A stretch of 64,000 bases of DNA, from assembly GCA_016617785.1 (NCBI GenBank), contig JADILM010000001.1:1922001-1986000 (forward strand), read 5' to 3'. Below are positions 1 to 9,242 of this stretch, piece after piece (positions within the stretch are counted from its first letter, which is position 1; every line of letters starts with the position of its first letter). A model generated the notes under the pieces. It made no database searches and had not been told where the DNA came from. It saw only the letters and a list, made by a program, of their open reading frames with translations. The DNA comes from Sporobolomyces roseus. Lineage: Eukaryota > Basidiomycota > Microbotryomycetes > Sporidiobolales > Sporidiobolaceae. Made by a program: the position numbers and the translations under genes.

Positions 1-918
1 ATTCATTAATCTCTGTCCTTGACTCCTCTCCGTATCTGGTCTCTTCCAGTTCCTCGAGGATCCAATCATTCCAGTAGTGAAAACGGACGATTTTGGGAAT
101 TCGTCCCTCAAAGACTCTAGGAAACTTGTAGTGAATCCAGAGAACCCATCTGTCATTGATGTACTCAACATGAATCCCTACTTGCTCAATAATCCTCATC
201 AGTACGAGCATTCTCGAGAGAGAGAGAGAGAGATGGGAAGAAGAGGGAAGAAGGTTTTTCTTGTTACTTACTTCGGTATGATCACTCCTCTCTGCGAAAC
301 CTCTCAAATCATCCTCCAATTCTTCCCTCAACTAATTCCCTCCTTCTCGCCAACTTATCAGCTCAAATCCCATTAGAAGAGAAGGGAGGGGAGAGGAGGT
401 TCACGTCTTGAGAAGAGAGGAAAGTTTCTCTCCCTTGAACAAAAGTCGCAAATTCATTCGTCTCGTCTGTCCCGAACGATGAGAACCCTTGTAATGCGTG
501 GGGTTTATAGGATCTATCTCATATGTAGGAAGAGAAGTCAGAGGGATTAAGGGAGGGAGGAGGGAATGAGGGAAGAGACGGACAGATCTTTCGTTGTCGG
601 GGAGGATGAGTCGGATGTGAATCCTGGGTGAGAGTGATTCCATTCTGAGGCTGGACTAGCGGAGGATAGTGGTCAGTAGAGAGAGAGAGAGAGAAAGAAG
701 GAGAGGAATGAGAGGGACTGACACTGATTCGATTGATTCCCTGGGTCCAGTCGTCTTCCCTGTGTAATCTCCTAACTAGTCAGTTCGTGCTTTAAGGAGA
801 GGAAGGGGGGAGAGGGGGAGACCTTACCTGCCAAGTTTACTTCTAGACGTTGATCCGAAGTAGTTAAATTCCCTTGATTGTCGGTAGTTGAATTGCGAGT
901 GATGAGTACTGCTTCCAT
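1..918 (-). CDS. Unknown protein, 3' end cut by window edge
   Basis: I do not recognise this gene. Five exons join in frame on the minus strand: 828-918, 725-759, 405-655, 272-326 and 1-184. The introns have donors GTAAGG, GTGTCA, GTGAAC and GTAAGT. The first four junction phases agree exactly, giving about 205 residues before the coding frame runs off the left edge. The start is the ATG at 918; an in-frame ATG at 1005 would add 29 residues. The N-terminal third is Ser/Thr-rich. The middle has a Pro/Leu-rich stretch (LFPHSLLPPLIPLTSLPTYE). The last exon is rich in aromatic and acidic residues (EYINDRWVLWIHYKFPRVF), with no signal peptide or clear membrane span. Exons 1-3 are convincing. The last acceptor (TTGAG, just after a TACTGAT branch site) is an inference. 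It diverges from the membrane-protein gene at 1431. Confidence 0.5.
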
Positions 919-1430
919 TCCTTGTTTAGAGAGATGGAGCACTATCAAGTTCAAGCGCAGGAATGGAGAGAAGGAGTGGAGCGAAAGGGGGAAATGTTCC
1001 ATCAACTTTCATCTTCAACTCGAACCAATCACTTCCAATTGCAGTTTACTCGACTTGACAAGGTAGTACAGATCTGTATACACCACTAGACACGACTGGC
1101 TTACCTCTCTTGATCAAAGTGAGTCTCCCCCTCCATTTCTCCACTCTTTCCTTTCCTTCGTCATTCTCTCGCTCTCCTTTCGTCACTAACTTGCCTTCAA
1201 CCCTAGTAGACTCACCTGAAACCCACCCAATCCTTACTCTATTCAATCTGGCTTCCCTCTCTCAATCGACACTCAACTCCGAGTCGCCCGACTCACGATC
1301 AACTACTTTTGATCCACTCAAAGGTTACACTCATTCTACTCAAACCCCTCCTTCACCTCCTCCTTCAAGTCACGAGGGTCCACCTTCAACGAGGAGAACG
1401 ACGAGTCAAAGGTCGACCAAATCAGATAGA
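919..1430. other. Divergent intergenic region
   Basis: This 0.5-kb gap separates two divergently oriented genes and presumably holds both promoters. Both strands have short open frames here, but none has good splice sites joining it to a neighbour. The plus-strand frame 1110-1514 is continuous with the first exon of the next gene, so that protein could start further upstream. No TATA box or RNA gene stands out. Confidence 0.4.
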
Positions 1431-2118
1431 ATGAATCAACCGACGAGTACGAGGAAAGTTAAACCACAACCACCTCAACATCCAAACCTATTCCAGACTC
1501 AACAGGAATCGGACGTAAGCACTCTCTCTACTCTCTACTTTTCGATTGGATTTCGCTCATTCGCTCGTGTTAGGCTCATCATGAAGCCGAGAGTACAAAC
1601 GTTTGGCATCATTTACCATTGGCACTCGTCGCTCTACCTCCTCTATTATCCATCATTCATGGCAGGGCAGAGAATTGGAGTGATGCAATCCTTTTATTAT
1701 TGGTAGCTTTCTATCTCTACCAACTCGTCAAAGGTACCTACACATCCTCACTCCCTCCCTCCTTCTCTCCCTTACCCCCAAACTGACTCAATCTCTCTCA
1801 GTTCCGTGGGAAATGTATTACGCCTCTCACACCCGAGTCGTTCTCCCTTCCTCTCTCTCCTCGACTTCCGAAGATCCCTCCACTACCCTCGAGCGTTCCC
1901 ACTCTGCCTCGATCCTACGACGCAACGAGTTATTCTCCTTGGCCGCAACAGCGCTCGTACCCTTCACTGGAAGTTACTTGTTACATTACATTCGAGGACT
2001 CTTATCCGATCCAGATCGATACATAAACTCTACTCTAATCAACTTGTTCGCAATCGCAACCACCGTCAAACCTTTCTTACACGTAGTAGAATTACTAAAG
2101 AATCGTTTGTCGTTGTTT

Positions 2119-2149
<31 letters not shown>

Positions 2150-2939
2150 GACTGAGCTAATCTTTTCAGTTGCTATTTCGTGAATGAAATAGACTCTTTG
2201 TATCATCAATCACTAGTTCATTACCCTTCGACAGAAGTTCATATCCTCAATCAAAGAATAACCAAACTAGAATCCGATTTACTCCAAGTACCTCCCTCCT
2301 CCCTTTACCCTTCTCACAACCTCCCCCCAACTGACCCTTTCCCCGTTCTTTCTTGTTTCTTAGCTCTCTCGAGCATTCGCGACCAAATCCGATATCAGAG
2401 CTTTAAGAGACGGGGTAGATGTCCCTCTATCCCAACTATCGAAACAATTCAAACGTTTCTCAAGACTCGAAGAATACTCTCGTTTAACGACTGAAGAAAA
2501 ATTCAATTTACTCGATGAGAGGTTGGATGAGAGTTTCGAACTGAGTAGGGAACAACGAATGAAATTGGACGAGCTTGAAAAGGAACGAAAGAGGGGAAGA
2601 GGAGGGGAGAATGAGTTTATGAGTCTAGTTGGAAGAATGTTGGGATTGGTTTTCGTTCCTACTAATTACAAGAGAGAAGGTCAAGGAGGGAAAAAGAAGA
2701 AGGAAGTGGGTTGGTATGAGAGAGGGATTTTGGGAGTCGTTTTGTGGCCAGTTGTTTTACCTAAGAAAGCGGTTGGATGGGCAGTAGAGAAAGCTGAGGG
2801 TGGATTGAGGGGATTAGAGAAGGGTTGGGAGGAGGAGAAGGAATTGAAATTGAGTGCAAGTGCGGGAGGGGGAGGGGGAGGGGGAATCAAGGGAGGTGGA
2901 GGGACGGCGAAGAGGAGGAATAACGTTTTGAAGGGTTAG
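1431..2939 (+). CDS. Unknown multi-span membrane protein with C-terminal basic/Gly-rich tail
   Basis: Five exons fit: 1431-1514, 1574-1733, 1802-2104, 2193-2287 and 2364-2939, giving about 405 residues; every junction phase agrees. After a short Pro/Gln-rich N-terminus, residues 45-80 contain two hydrophobic stretches (LALVALPPLLSIIHG and AILLLLVAFYLYQLV). Further hydrophobic segments follow (ELFSLAATALVPFTGSYLLHY, with NLFAIATTVKPFLHVVELL after it). A charged helical region, probably a coiled coil, precedes a last hydrophobic stretch (ERGILGVVLWPVVLP) and a tail of Lys and Gly runs. This looks like an endomembrane or mitochondrial membrane protein, but I assign no family. The exon 3 donor (GTTTGT) is unusual and the intron is CT-rich, so that junction is the least certain. 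The start could be further upstream in the same frame. Confidence 0.7.
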
Positions 2940-3117
2940 TTTCACACAAGTCTCTCGATAGTTATATACAAAGCTCTCTCTCTCTCTCTCTACTCTGTCT
3001 CTTACTTTGTTGTTCAAATGAATTCCGCTCCCTTCTCACATTTCACGACTTCAACCCATATTATTCTGTTTCCCGCTTTTTTCGCAACAATCTCGACTTG
3101 TAGATAATTTGCAGTTC

Positions 3118-3187
<70 letters not shown>

Positions 3188-3442
3188 CGTGTTGTGTAGC
3201 TGTCTCCCTCCTCAGTAGTAGACAAATCTCTGTGCATCGCATTCGTTCTCCTCTCTCAATCTGAATCCAAGTGAGTGATTTTGAGACAAGAGATTCGAGT
3301 ATTAGCACGTCAAGAAGATGGGACAACTATTTCAGAGGCAGACAGAACAGGAAAGAGAGAGAGTTCAGAGAGAGTATTAGAGTGGATACAATCGAGAGAA
3401 GAAAAAAGGATTCGAAGAAATTCGTATGAAAAGAGTGCGGTT
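2940..3442. other. Convergent intergenic region with CT microsatellite
   Basis: This gap lies between two convergent genes and should hold both 3' ends. It contains a long CT dinucleotide tract and a shorter one near 2975. A plus-strand frame from 3275 encodes a charged, helix-like stretch but then runs antisense through the hydrolase gene, so I do not call it. Confidence 0.5.
3115..3184. repeat. (CT)n microsatellite
   Basis: About 65 bases of nearly pure CT dinucleotides, interrupted only by two G substitutions near the ends. It lies in the convergent gap. The short in-frame Arg/Glu repeats it produces on the minus strand are artefacts. Confidence 0.95.
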
Positions 3443-5655
3443 TTAATCGAGATGGAGAAGCTCCTTGATGTGATCACGACAAACCCGTTCCCATCCTTCA
3501 CCACCATTACACCCGTCCCTACCTCCCTTCCACTTCTTATCCCAGTGCCTCAACCCTTCCCCAACGACTTCATCGACAAACTTTTGTCCTTCAGCCTCTT
3601 TCGAACCTCCTCCCGATCCAAGCACGACCGTAGGTCTCGTAGGGTACCTACCTCTCCTAGTCTCCCACGCTTTAGCTCCATCACTCTTCTTTCCTTTATC
3701 CGCTTCGAACCTTTCTTGTACCCAAGATCTCTCAATCTGTCCATTAATCCTCTCACCTTCTCGAGCCAACACTCTACGTCTCCTCGAAACCCCCTTGAGA
3801 GCCCAATAGAACCGGTTCAATCCCAAGTCAGAGTAGATGGCGGGGAGGGTTCGAGTGAAGAAAGTTGGGACTACGTTGAGAGTTGAACGTGCAGACTTGC
3901 GTAGTGTCGAGGAAGGAGCGTAGGGGTTGATGTAGAGGAAGGAGTGAACGAGTCTGGGGTGGAGAGAGGCGAATAAGGTAGTGATCGTAGTCGAGTGTCC
4001 GCGGGAAACTAGAATGAAACCGGATCGAGCGAGAGGAGTGGGAGCCATCGACGAGTCCGAGTCGGATTCGTCGAGCGAAGGAGGAGGCTCGAGGCGAGCC
4101 ATTTCACCAGAAACGGAGAGGGCTTGAGTCAAGGCAGAGACGATGTGAGGGGTCGAAGAAGTAGCCGAAGAATCAGAGAATCCATATCTGTTACCAGTTG
4201 AATCGTTAGTTACTACTGCTGCGGAGGATCGAGGAGACAAGCGAAAACTCACCCAGGTCGATCCCAGTAGCAAACTCGAGTTTCGACATCACCACTGTTC
4301 AAGTCACCTTCTTTCAACATCTTGAGAAGCCAATCAGCGTCGGTAGCTCCAGGTACACCTTGTTCGGACTCGACGAGTACGGTACGGCGAACAGTGGGAC
4401 GACCGAAAGCGTTCAAGGAAGAAGAGTTGACGGGGGAAGCGTTCTCGTTGGTCAAGTATGGGGGATCGTCGAGTCCGATACCACGGCAGGCGAGGTGGAC
4501 TCGGTAGTAACGTCCTCGGAACGAATTGGTGAACCTGCCTCGGCCGAGCTCACTGTAATCGCTCAAAAAGGAAACGTCAGTAATTTTGAGAGGGAGAGTG
4601 AAGGAGGAGAAAAGGGAAATTGAATTACGGGAAATAACTCCTAGTCCAAAGCCAAGGATCAATCTTGTAACGGAATCCAGGTTGTTCGACTGATGCATCT
4701 GCAGCTCGAATGATGACACCGATAGTGATCAAGACGGTAGCGGCCAAGATTGCGATGTGACCTAAAGCGAGAGGAAGACTGATTCCGACGAACGAAGCGG
4801 TGTATCCGCAAACTCGCTTGAACGAGGCGAAGCATCCTCCGTCGACTTCAGGGTCGAGTTCGTCGGCGGGGGCGAGGAGAGGAGCGTATTGATCGGTGAG
4901 GGAGGCGGAAATGACTGCGTGGATTTGAGAGACGATGAAGAGTCCGAGGAGGACGCAAGTCAAAACTCCTTCGACTACTCGGAGTTGAGTGACGGCGACG
5001 ATGACGATGAGGGAGACGAAAGCGAAGACGGTAGTTCCTACTGCGGTGAATTTCGAGAGGACGGGAGATTCATGTGGGAAGACGAAAGATAGAATCGAGA
5101 GACTGCGCGGAGATCGAAGAAGGGTCAGTCTCGAATCGACGGTACCAACAGAGGCAGTGAGTGATATACTCACGTGTTTGTGACACAGGATAAGAAACTG
5201 ATCCAAATGGGAAGGAAAAGAGAACCTCGATGAGGGGGAAGCGAAGTGTGTTGCATGTAAGGGCTCTTGACGGAAGCGAGTGACATTGACCAGAAGTAAC
5301 CATTTGCGACTGTCATCCTCGTTCATGATCAGTACAAAAATCTGAGGGAAAGGAAAGAGAGAGAAACGATGTGATCGAACTCACTCAAGAGTAAAATAGC
5401 GACGAAGAAATCGATTCTCAAAGACCAAGGTCTCCTCCTGACTGTTACGCCAGACTCTACTGCTTCTACTCTCTCTCTACGGTTGCCGAGAAGTGCAGTA
5501 CGTTCATTCGAGTTGTCAACTAGAGCGTCTCCTCCTCCTCTGACGCTTCGATCATTCGTTGATTGTGGGGTTTTGGGAGGTTGCATAGGTGGTGCTTCGT
5601 CGAGAGTTGTAATCTCATTAGAGGTAGAATACCCCTGATTACGATTCGCACTCAT
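3443..5655 (-). CDS. DUF2417-type membrane-anchored alpha/beta hydrolase
   Basis: Five exons on the minus strand give about 690 residues. The N-terminus is Ser/Pro-rich with an ERTALL motif, followed by four hydrophobic spans: FFVAILLL, ILSFLSCV-type sequence in exon 2, AFVSLIVIVAVTQL/VLTCVLLGLFIVSQ, and LALGHIAILAATVLITIGVII. The soluble C-terminal half is an alpha/beta hydrolase. It has the oxyanion-side motif VCYWDRPGYGFSD and a nucleophile elbow, FILVSRGHSTT. This N-terminal four-span plus hydrolase layout matches the fungal family carrying Pfam DUF2417, often annotated as a mitochondrial integral membrane protein; substrate unknown. The elbow reads GHSTT rather than GxSxG, lacking the second Gly. 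The C-terminal part is unusually basic. The start at 5655 is the first ATG followed by a family-like N-terminus. It is divergent from the RRM-like gene. Confidence 0.75.
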
Positions 5656-5896
5656 CGTGAGTGGGCGAAGTTGAGGAGAGTGAAAGAGAGAGAGAGAGAG
5701 AAAGAGGAGAAAGAGAGATATTGCAGTGCAGCAAGCTAGATTTTTCAAATGACGAGTCAGTCTCTTTTTTCGGCCCTGATCCCAAGTCTAGCCTTTCGAG
5801 GCGATCAAACGTAATGCAGAATTGCGAGCAAAATTGAAACAATACACTTTGCTCTTCCAAACTCCAATCCACCACTCAAACACCCTCGATGAGATT

Positions 5897-7738
5897 ATGA
5901 ACAACTCGAAGCCGAAGAAAACGCCTCTGTTAGCTCCAACGAAGCCTCGAGTATTCTTACCACGCGTTCCCGCAACTTCAACCTCGACTTCTTCTTCAAC
6001 TTCTTCTTCAACTTCCCTCCTCGGTAAACTCGGATCATTCAACCGCAAGAAGATCGCAAAACAGTCAGTAAAGTCAGACAACTCTACTCAAGCCGCGCCT
6101 CAGCCGAGGAAGGCTCTCGCTGGTCCACTTTTCGCACTCGAAACAAGTTCCGACTCAAGTTATCCTTCGAATTGGCAGGCACTCAAGCTGCGGCCAGCTG
6201 CAGCGGAGGATGAGACAGAAGTGATCGTAGGAAAGAGACCGAGGGAGAAGGGAGTTGAAGGACCTTGGGCGAGTTATCTCAGACGAGCGGCGAAAGAAGC
6301 AAAGGGGGCAAAAGCAGTAAAGGGCAAAGGGAAGGAGAAGGAGATCATGACAAGGGTGAAAGAGGAAGCCATGGACGATGATGATGAAGTGCTCGTGGCA
6401 GAGAAGAGCTGGGAAACTCCGTCAGACCGATCAACTCCTCCCTCCCTCGACGAACCCGGTCCTTCTTCGTTACGCCAATTCTCCCTCGATCCGATTCATC
6501 CACATCCACATCCTCCTCCTATCACCATCAAATCTGAACCGCGCTCTTCCTACCCAGTTCACCCTTCTCGCGCATTCTCACCACCACCTCCTGCTCCTTC
6601 CCACTCAACTTCTTCCTTCGCATCTCAGCCTCCTCCTTCCGTCTCTCAGCCCGTCCTTGACCCTGGCTACATTCACCCGAATGGGACGATTCAACGTAGT
6701 CTCACTGCGACATGGAGCGTTCTCCATCTCGGTGGATTCTGGTCTACGATTCCACCTCACGAAATTTGGGAAATGGTCACACCTTCTCACCTCCCTCGTC
6801 CTATCGCAATGCGAATCAATCGGAAGCCGAACGTCCATTACTGTCCGACGTTCGTTGCGTATTCGACTCCGGAAGAGGCAGGAGAAGCGGTGAAGGGTTT
6901 GAAGTTTACTTACGGAGAAGGAAAGGGGAAAGGAAGAATCAGTCCTTCTTGGTCGGACAAACCTGCGAGCAGCATCACTTGGTCAAGCGGAGAATCGGTG
7001 GATGCGTGGGAAGAACTGGCAAGAATGGTGGACGAAATGGAGGAGGACCCGCAAATAGATCCGAACGCCTACGTAGCTACCGAACTCATCCAAGGTTACC
7101 TCACCCTTCAGATCGACGACCTACCCATGTCCATTCTACGAGACGAACTCTTTTCGTATTTCCCTTCGGATCTCGTCGCTGGAGTTTCTCTTCCCACCAT
7201 TCTCACTTCAGAAGTCTCCAATCCGACCGCGACCAAGACTGGGTACCTCCTCTTCTCATCGGTCGAGAAACGGGACGCAGTCATCAAGAAGTATCTGTTG
7301 GAGTCGGGGAGTTTACCGGGGAAAGCGAGATCAGTTTGGTATGGAGAAGTCGAGAAACCGACTCCTTGGCGATGGGACGAGATGGAACAAGAATGGAACT
7401 TGCAACATCAAGGAGGAGCTCATCAGAGTGGTTCGAATCCGATTACTTCCGAACCAACTCGAAATCCTCCGACTTCAACTACTCAACAGACACGAAGACT
7501 TCCCCTCCCGCCTCCTCCACCGCCTCCACCTGCTCCTCGCCCTCCTCACGCACCAAAATTCAGATCGTCAGCAACTCAATCTCGTCAACCCTCTCAAGTA
7601 CTCCTCGAATCCCTCCTCTCCCAACTTCGTCGAGCAGAACCTCACGATCCTCAGCTCGACGAACAACCTCCCCTATTCCCTCTAGTCACCTACGACGCAG
7701 CTTCCGATCCACGAAGGAAGCGTAGGAAACTCGTCTAA
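5897..7738 (+). CDS. Nuclear protein with two divergent RRM-like domains
   Basis: A single exon of 613 codons from the ATG at 5897; an in-frame ATG at 5822 would add 25 residues. The first 290 residues are low complexity: Ser/Thr runs, Lys/Glu-rich blocks and Pro-rich segments. Then come two regions with the beta-alpha-beta pattern of degenerate RNA-recognition motifs. The first starts TWSVLHLGGFW and ends PTFVAYSTPEEAGEAVKGL. The second starts GYLTLQIDDLP and ends TGYLLFSSVEKRDAVIKKY. A run of nine prolines and a C-terminal basic cluster (DPRRKRRKLV) follow, the latter a likely nuclear localisation signal. It is probably an RNA-binding or chromatin-associated protein; the RRM assignment is inferred from pattern, not from clear RNP1/RNP2 consensus. 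The lack of introns is unusual for this window. Confidence 0.75.
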   Translation: MNNSKPKKTPLLAPTKPRVFLPRVPATSTSTSSSTSSSTSLLGKLGSFNRKKIAKQSVKSDNSTQAAPQPRKALAGPLFALETSSDSSYPSNWQALKLRPAAAEDETEVIVGKRPREKGVEGPWASYLRRAAKEAKGAKAVKGKGKEKEIMTRVKEEAMDDDDEVLVAEKSWETPSDRSTPPSLDEPGPSSLRQFSLDPIHPHPHPPPITIKSEPRSSYPVHPSRAFSPPPPAPSHSTSSFASQPPPSVSQPVLDPGYIHPNGTIQRSLTATWSVLHLGGFWSTIPPHEIWEMVTPSHLPRPIAMRINRKPNVHYCPTFVAYSTPEEAGEAVKGLKFTYGEGKGKGRISPSWSDKPASSITWSSGESVDAWEELARMVDEMEEDPQIDPNAYVATELIQGYLTLQIDDLPMSILRDELFSYFPSDLVAGVSLPTILTSEVSNPTATKTGYLLFSSVEKRDAVIKKYLLESGSLPGKARSVWYGEVEKPTPWRWDEMEQEWNLQHQGGAHQSGSNPITSEPTRNPPTSTTQQTRRLPLPPPPPPPPAPRPPHAPKFRSSATQSRQPSQVLLESLLSQLRRAEPHDPQLDEQPPLFPLVTYDAASDPRRKRRKLV

Positions 7739-9242
7739 TCTCAGCTCTCTTCTCCCTCCCTCTTTCGCATTTCTGGCGTTCTTCCCGATCGTCCATCGAC
7801 TCTTTGTTCGGATCATTCGCATTCTTGGATCTCACTGTGCACGCATATCGCAATTGGATAGAGTTACTCTAGATTTCTTGTTGTTTTGTTGGAATGTTGT
7901 TTGAATAACAAGGCCTTTCGCTTGCATCTGAACTCGTATGTGCTAGTGAGATATTTTGATCTACGCTCTGTCAGTCCTGTCGTCGTGGGAGGGGGTGGGG
8001 AGAACAGAAAGACATCGAGGAAGATCGCTACTCACTTGAGGAAACCGAGGCAGAACATGATGAAGGAGAAGATCACGAGCACGTAGAACAACCACCTCCA
8101 GCTCGTAGTGATTCCGATGAAGGATCCGACGATGGGACCTGTGCAAACGGAAGATCGTTCGAAAAATGTCAGTAAGATCTTGCGACGACAGCGGCAAAAG
8201 CGCTTTTCTCAGAGGTCAGCGAGAGTGATAATCACCTAAAATCGGTCCGCCGACTACAGGTCCTTATCGGAGACTTACCCCTCCCCTTCTGACACTCTCT
8301 CCATCAGCTACAGCTACGATACAATTATAGAAAAAATCTCGACGGACCCGATCCTCTCAAGCACTTTTCAAGTCTCTCTCCTTCGAAACTCCCCAACAGC
8401 CTGTGCTTACATATCATCCCTCAGTCGCATAAGAGTCACCGTAATCGTTGCCTCGTCAGCGTCGTCGAGGCAAAGACTTCAGTTTTGGGTCGCATTCTAC
8501 ACAATGGTGCTATTCCACAGTCTACACTCTTCTGTAAGCGACTGGTTAGGTTATGCTGCAATGGCTATTCGCTCCTCCGGCTCAGACCTAGACAGAAAGC
8601 TCGAAGTAGCTCTCTGGCGGAAGTCTTTTCTGTAGCCGAGAACAGACTTGGTTATTTCTCAGCCCTACTTGACTTGTACAGCATCGATCGACATGAGACG
8701 TCTATCTGGACGCTCTATCAATGCTACGGCGAGTTAACAGCGATAGTCTGTCGAGAGGATCCACTTCGAAGAATATAGTGACAAGTTTCTACTTCGTTAC
8801 CAGGTCTCTCGTCCTCGCACTTCCTTCCTCGATAATATACGTGGGAGACGACCGATACGTCATCACGAGCGTCATTTCTGCTTCTGCCACCTTGTACTAA
8901 GCCACCCTTTCCCAGCCCGCTCCTTTTTGACAAGCAGTTGAGGCCTTCGTTTTTAAAGTCTCTGGCTCGCTGCCGTTCGTATCGCGACGAGATTCTCCCG
9001 CGTCGCTATAAATTGTTCAACAGAGAGGGATTCATTGACTATAGCGGAAATCGAAGACGAGGACCAATTACTTCCGAATCTGCGCTCGCTCGAGTCGTCG
9101 TTCGTGATGCTCTCTAAACGGCATGCGGGACGACGGCCGGGAAATCCGAATATTCTATGAATGCAGTGAGTCGTCTATGTAATATGGTATAATTAAGTGT
9201 AATAATCGGGTTATAATCCTATCGTGAAGTCTCTAAAGCTGC
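7739..9242. other. Long intergenic region
   Basis: At 1.5 kb, this is the longest gap in the window. Its left part holds the degraded transporter-exon copy described separately. The remainder (8270-9242) has only short random-looking frames, including a 97-codon plus-strand one at 8485 with no recognisable features. A CTATAAATT sequence near 9007 is TATA-like, but no plus-strand gene starts after it. This looks like non-coding DNA left behind by a rearrangement. Confidence 0.5.
8020..8265 (-). pseudogene. Partial duplicate of the TPO1-like transporter gene (one exon plus introns)
   Basis: About 245 bases match the transporter gene at 10573-10800 on the same strand, with roughly one mismatch per 10-20 bases. 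The copy covers one whole exon, encoding GPIVGSFIGITTSWRWLFYV and the following membrane span. It also covers the complete next intron, including its GTCAGT/CTGAC branch region, and a few bases of the adjacent exon. Similarity fades beyond both ends. Since introns are included, it arose by DNA duplication and not by reverse transcription. It has no start, no further exons and no obvious promoter, so it is a dead fragment. The exon frame itself is still open, which suggests the event is recent. Confidence 0.85.

Noticed and set aside
3275..3886. Plus-strand open frame of 203 codons
   Set aside because: Its second half is antisense to the last exon of the DUF2417-type hydrolase, and its first half has no start context or splice link to the upstream gene.
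7425..7440. GGTTCGAATCC, a tRNA B-box-like sequence
   Set aside because: It lies within the RRM-like coding sequence, and no A box or cloverleaf can be drawn around it.
6378..7725. Long alternative frames inside the RRM-like gene
   Set aside because: They are Arg/Ser-rich shadows of the real single-exon frame, which has sensible composition.
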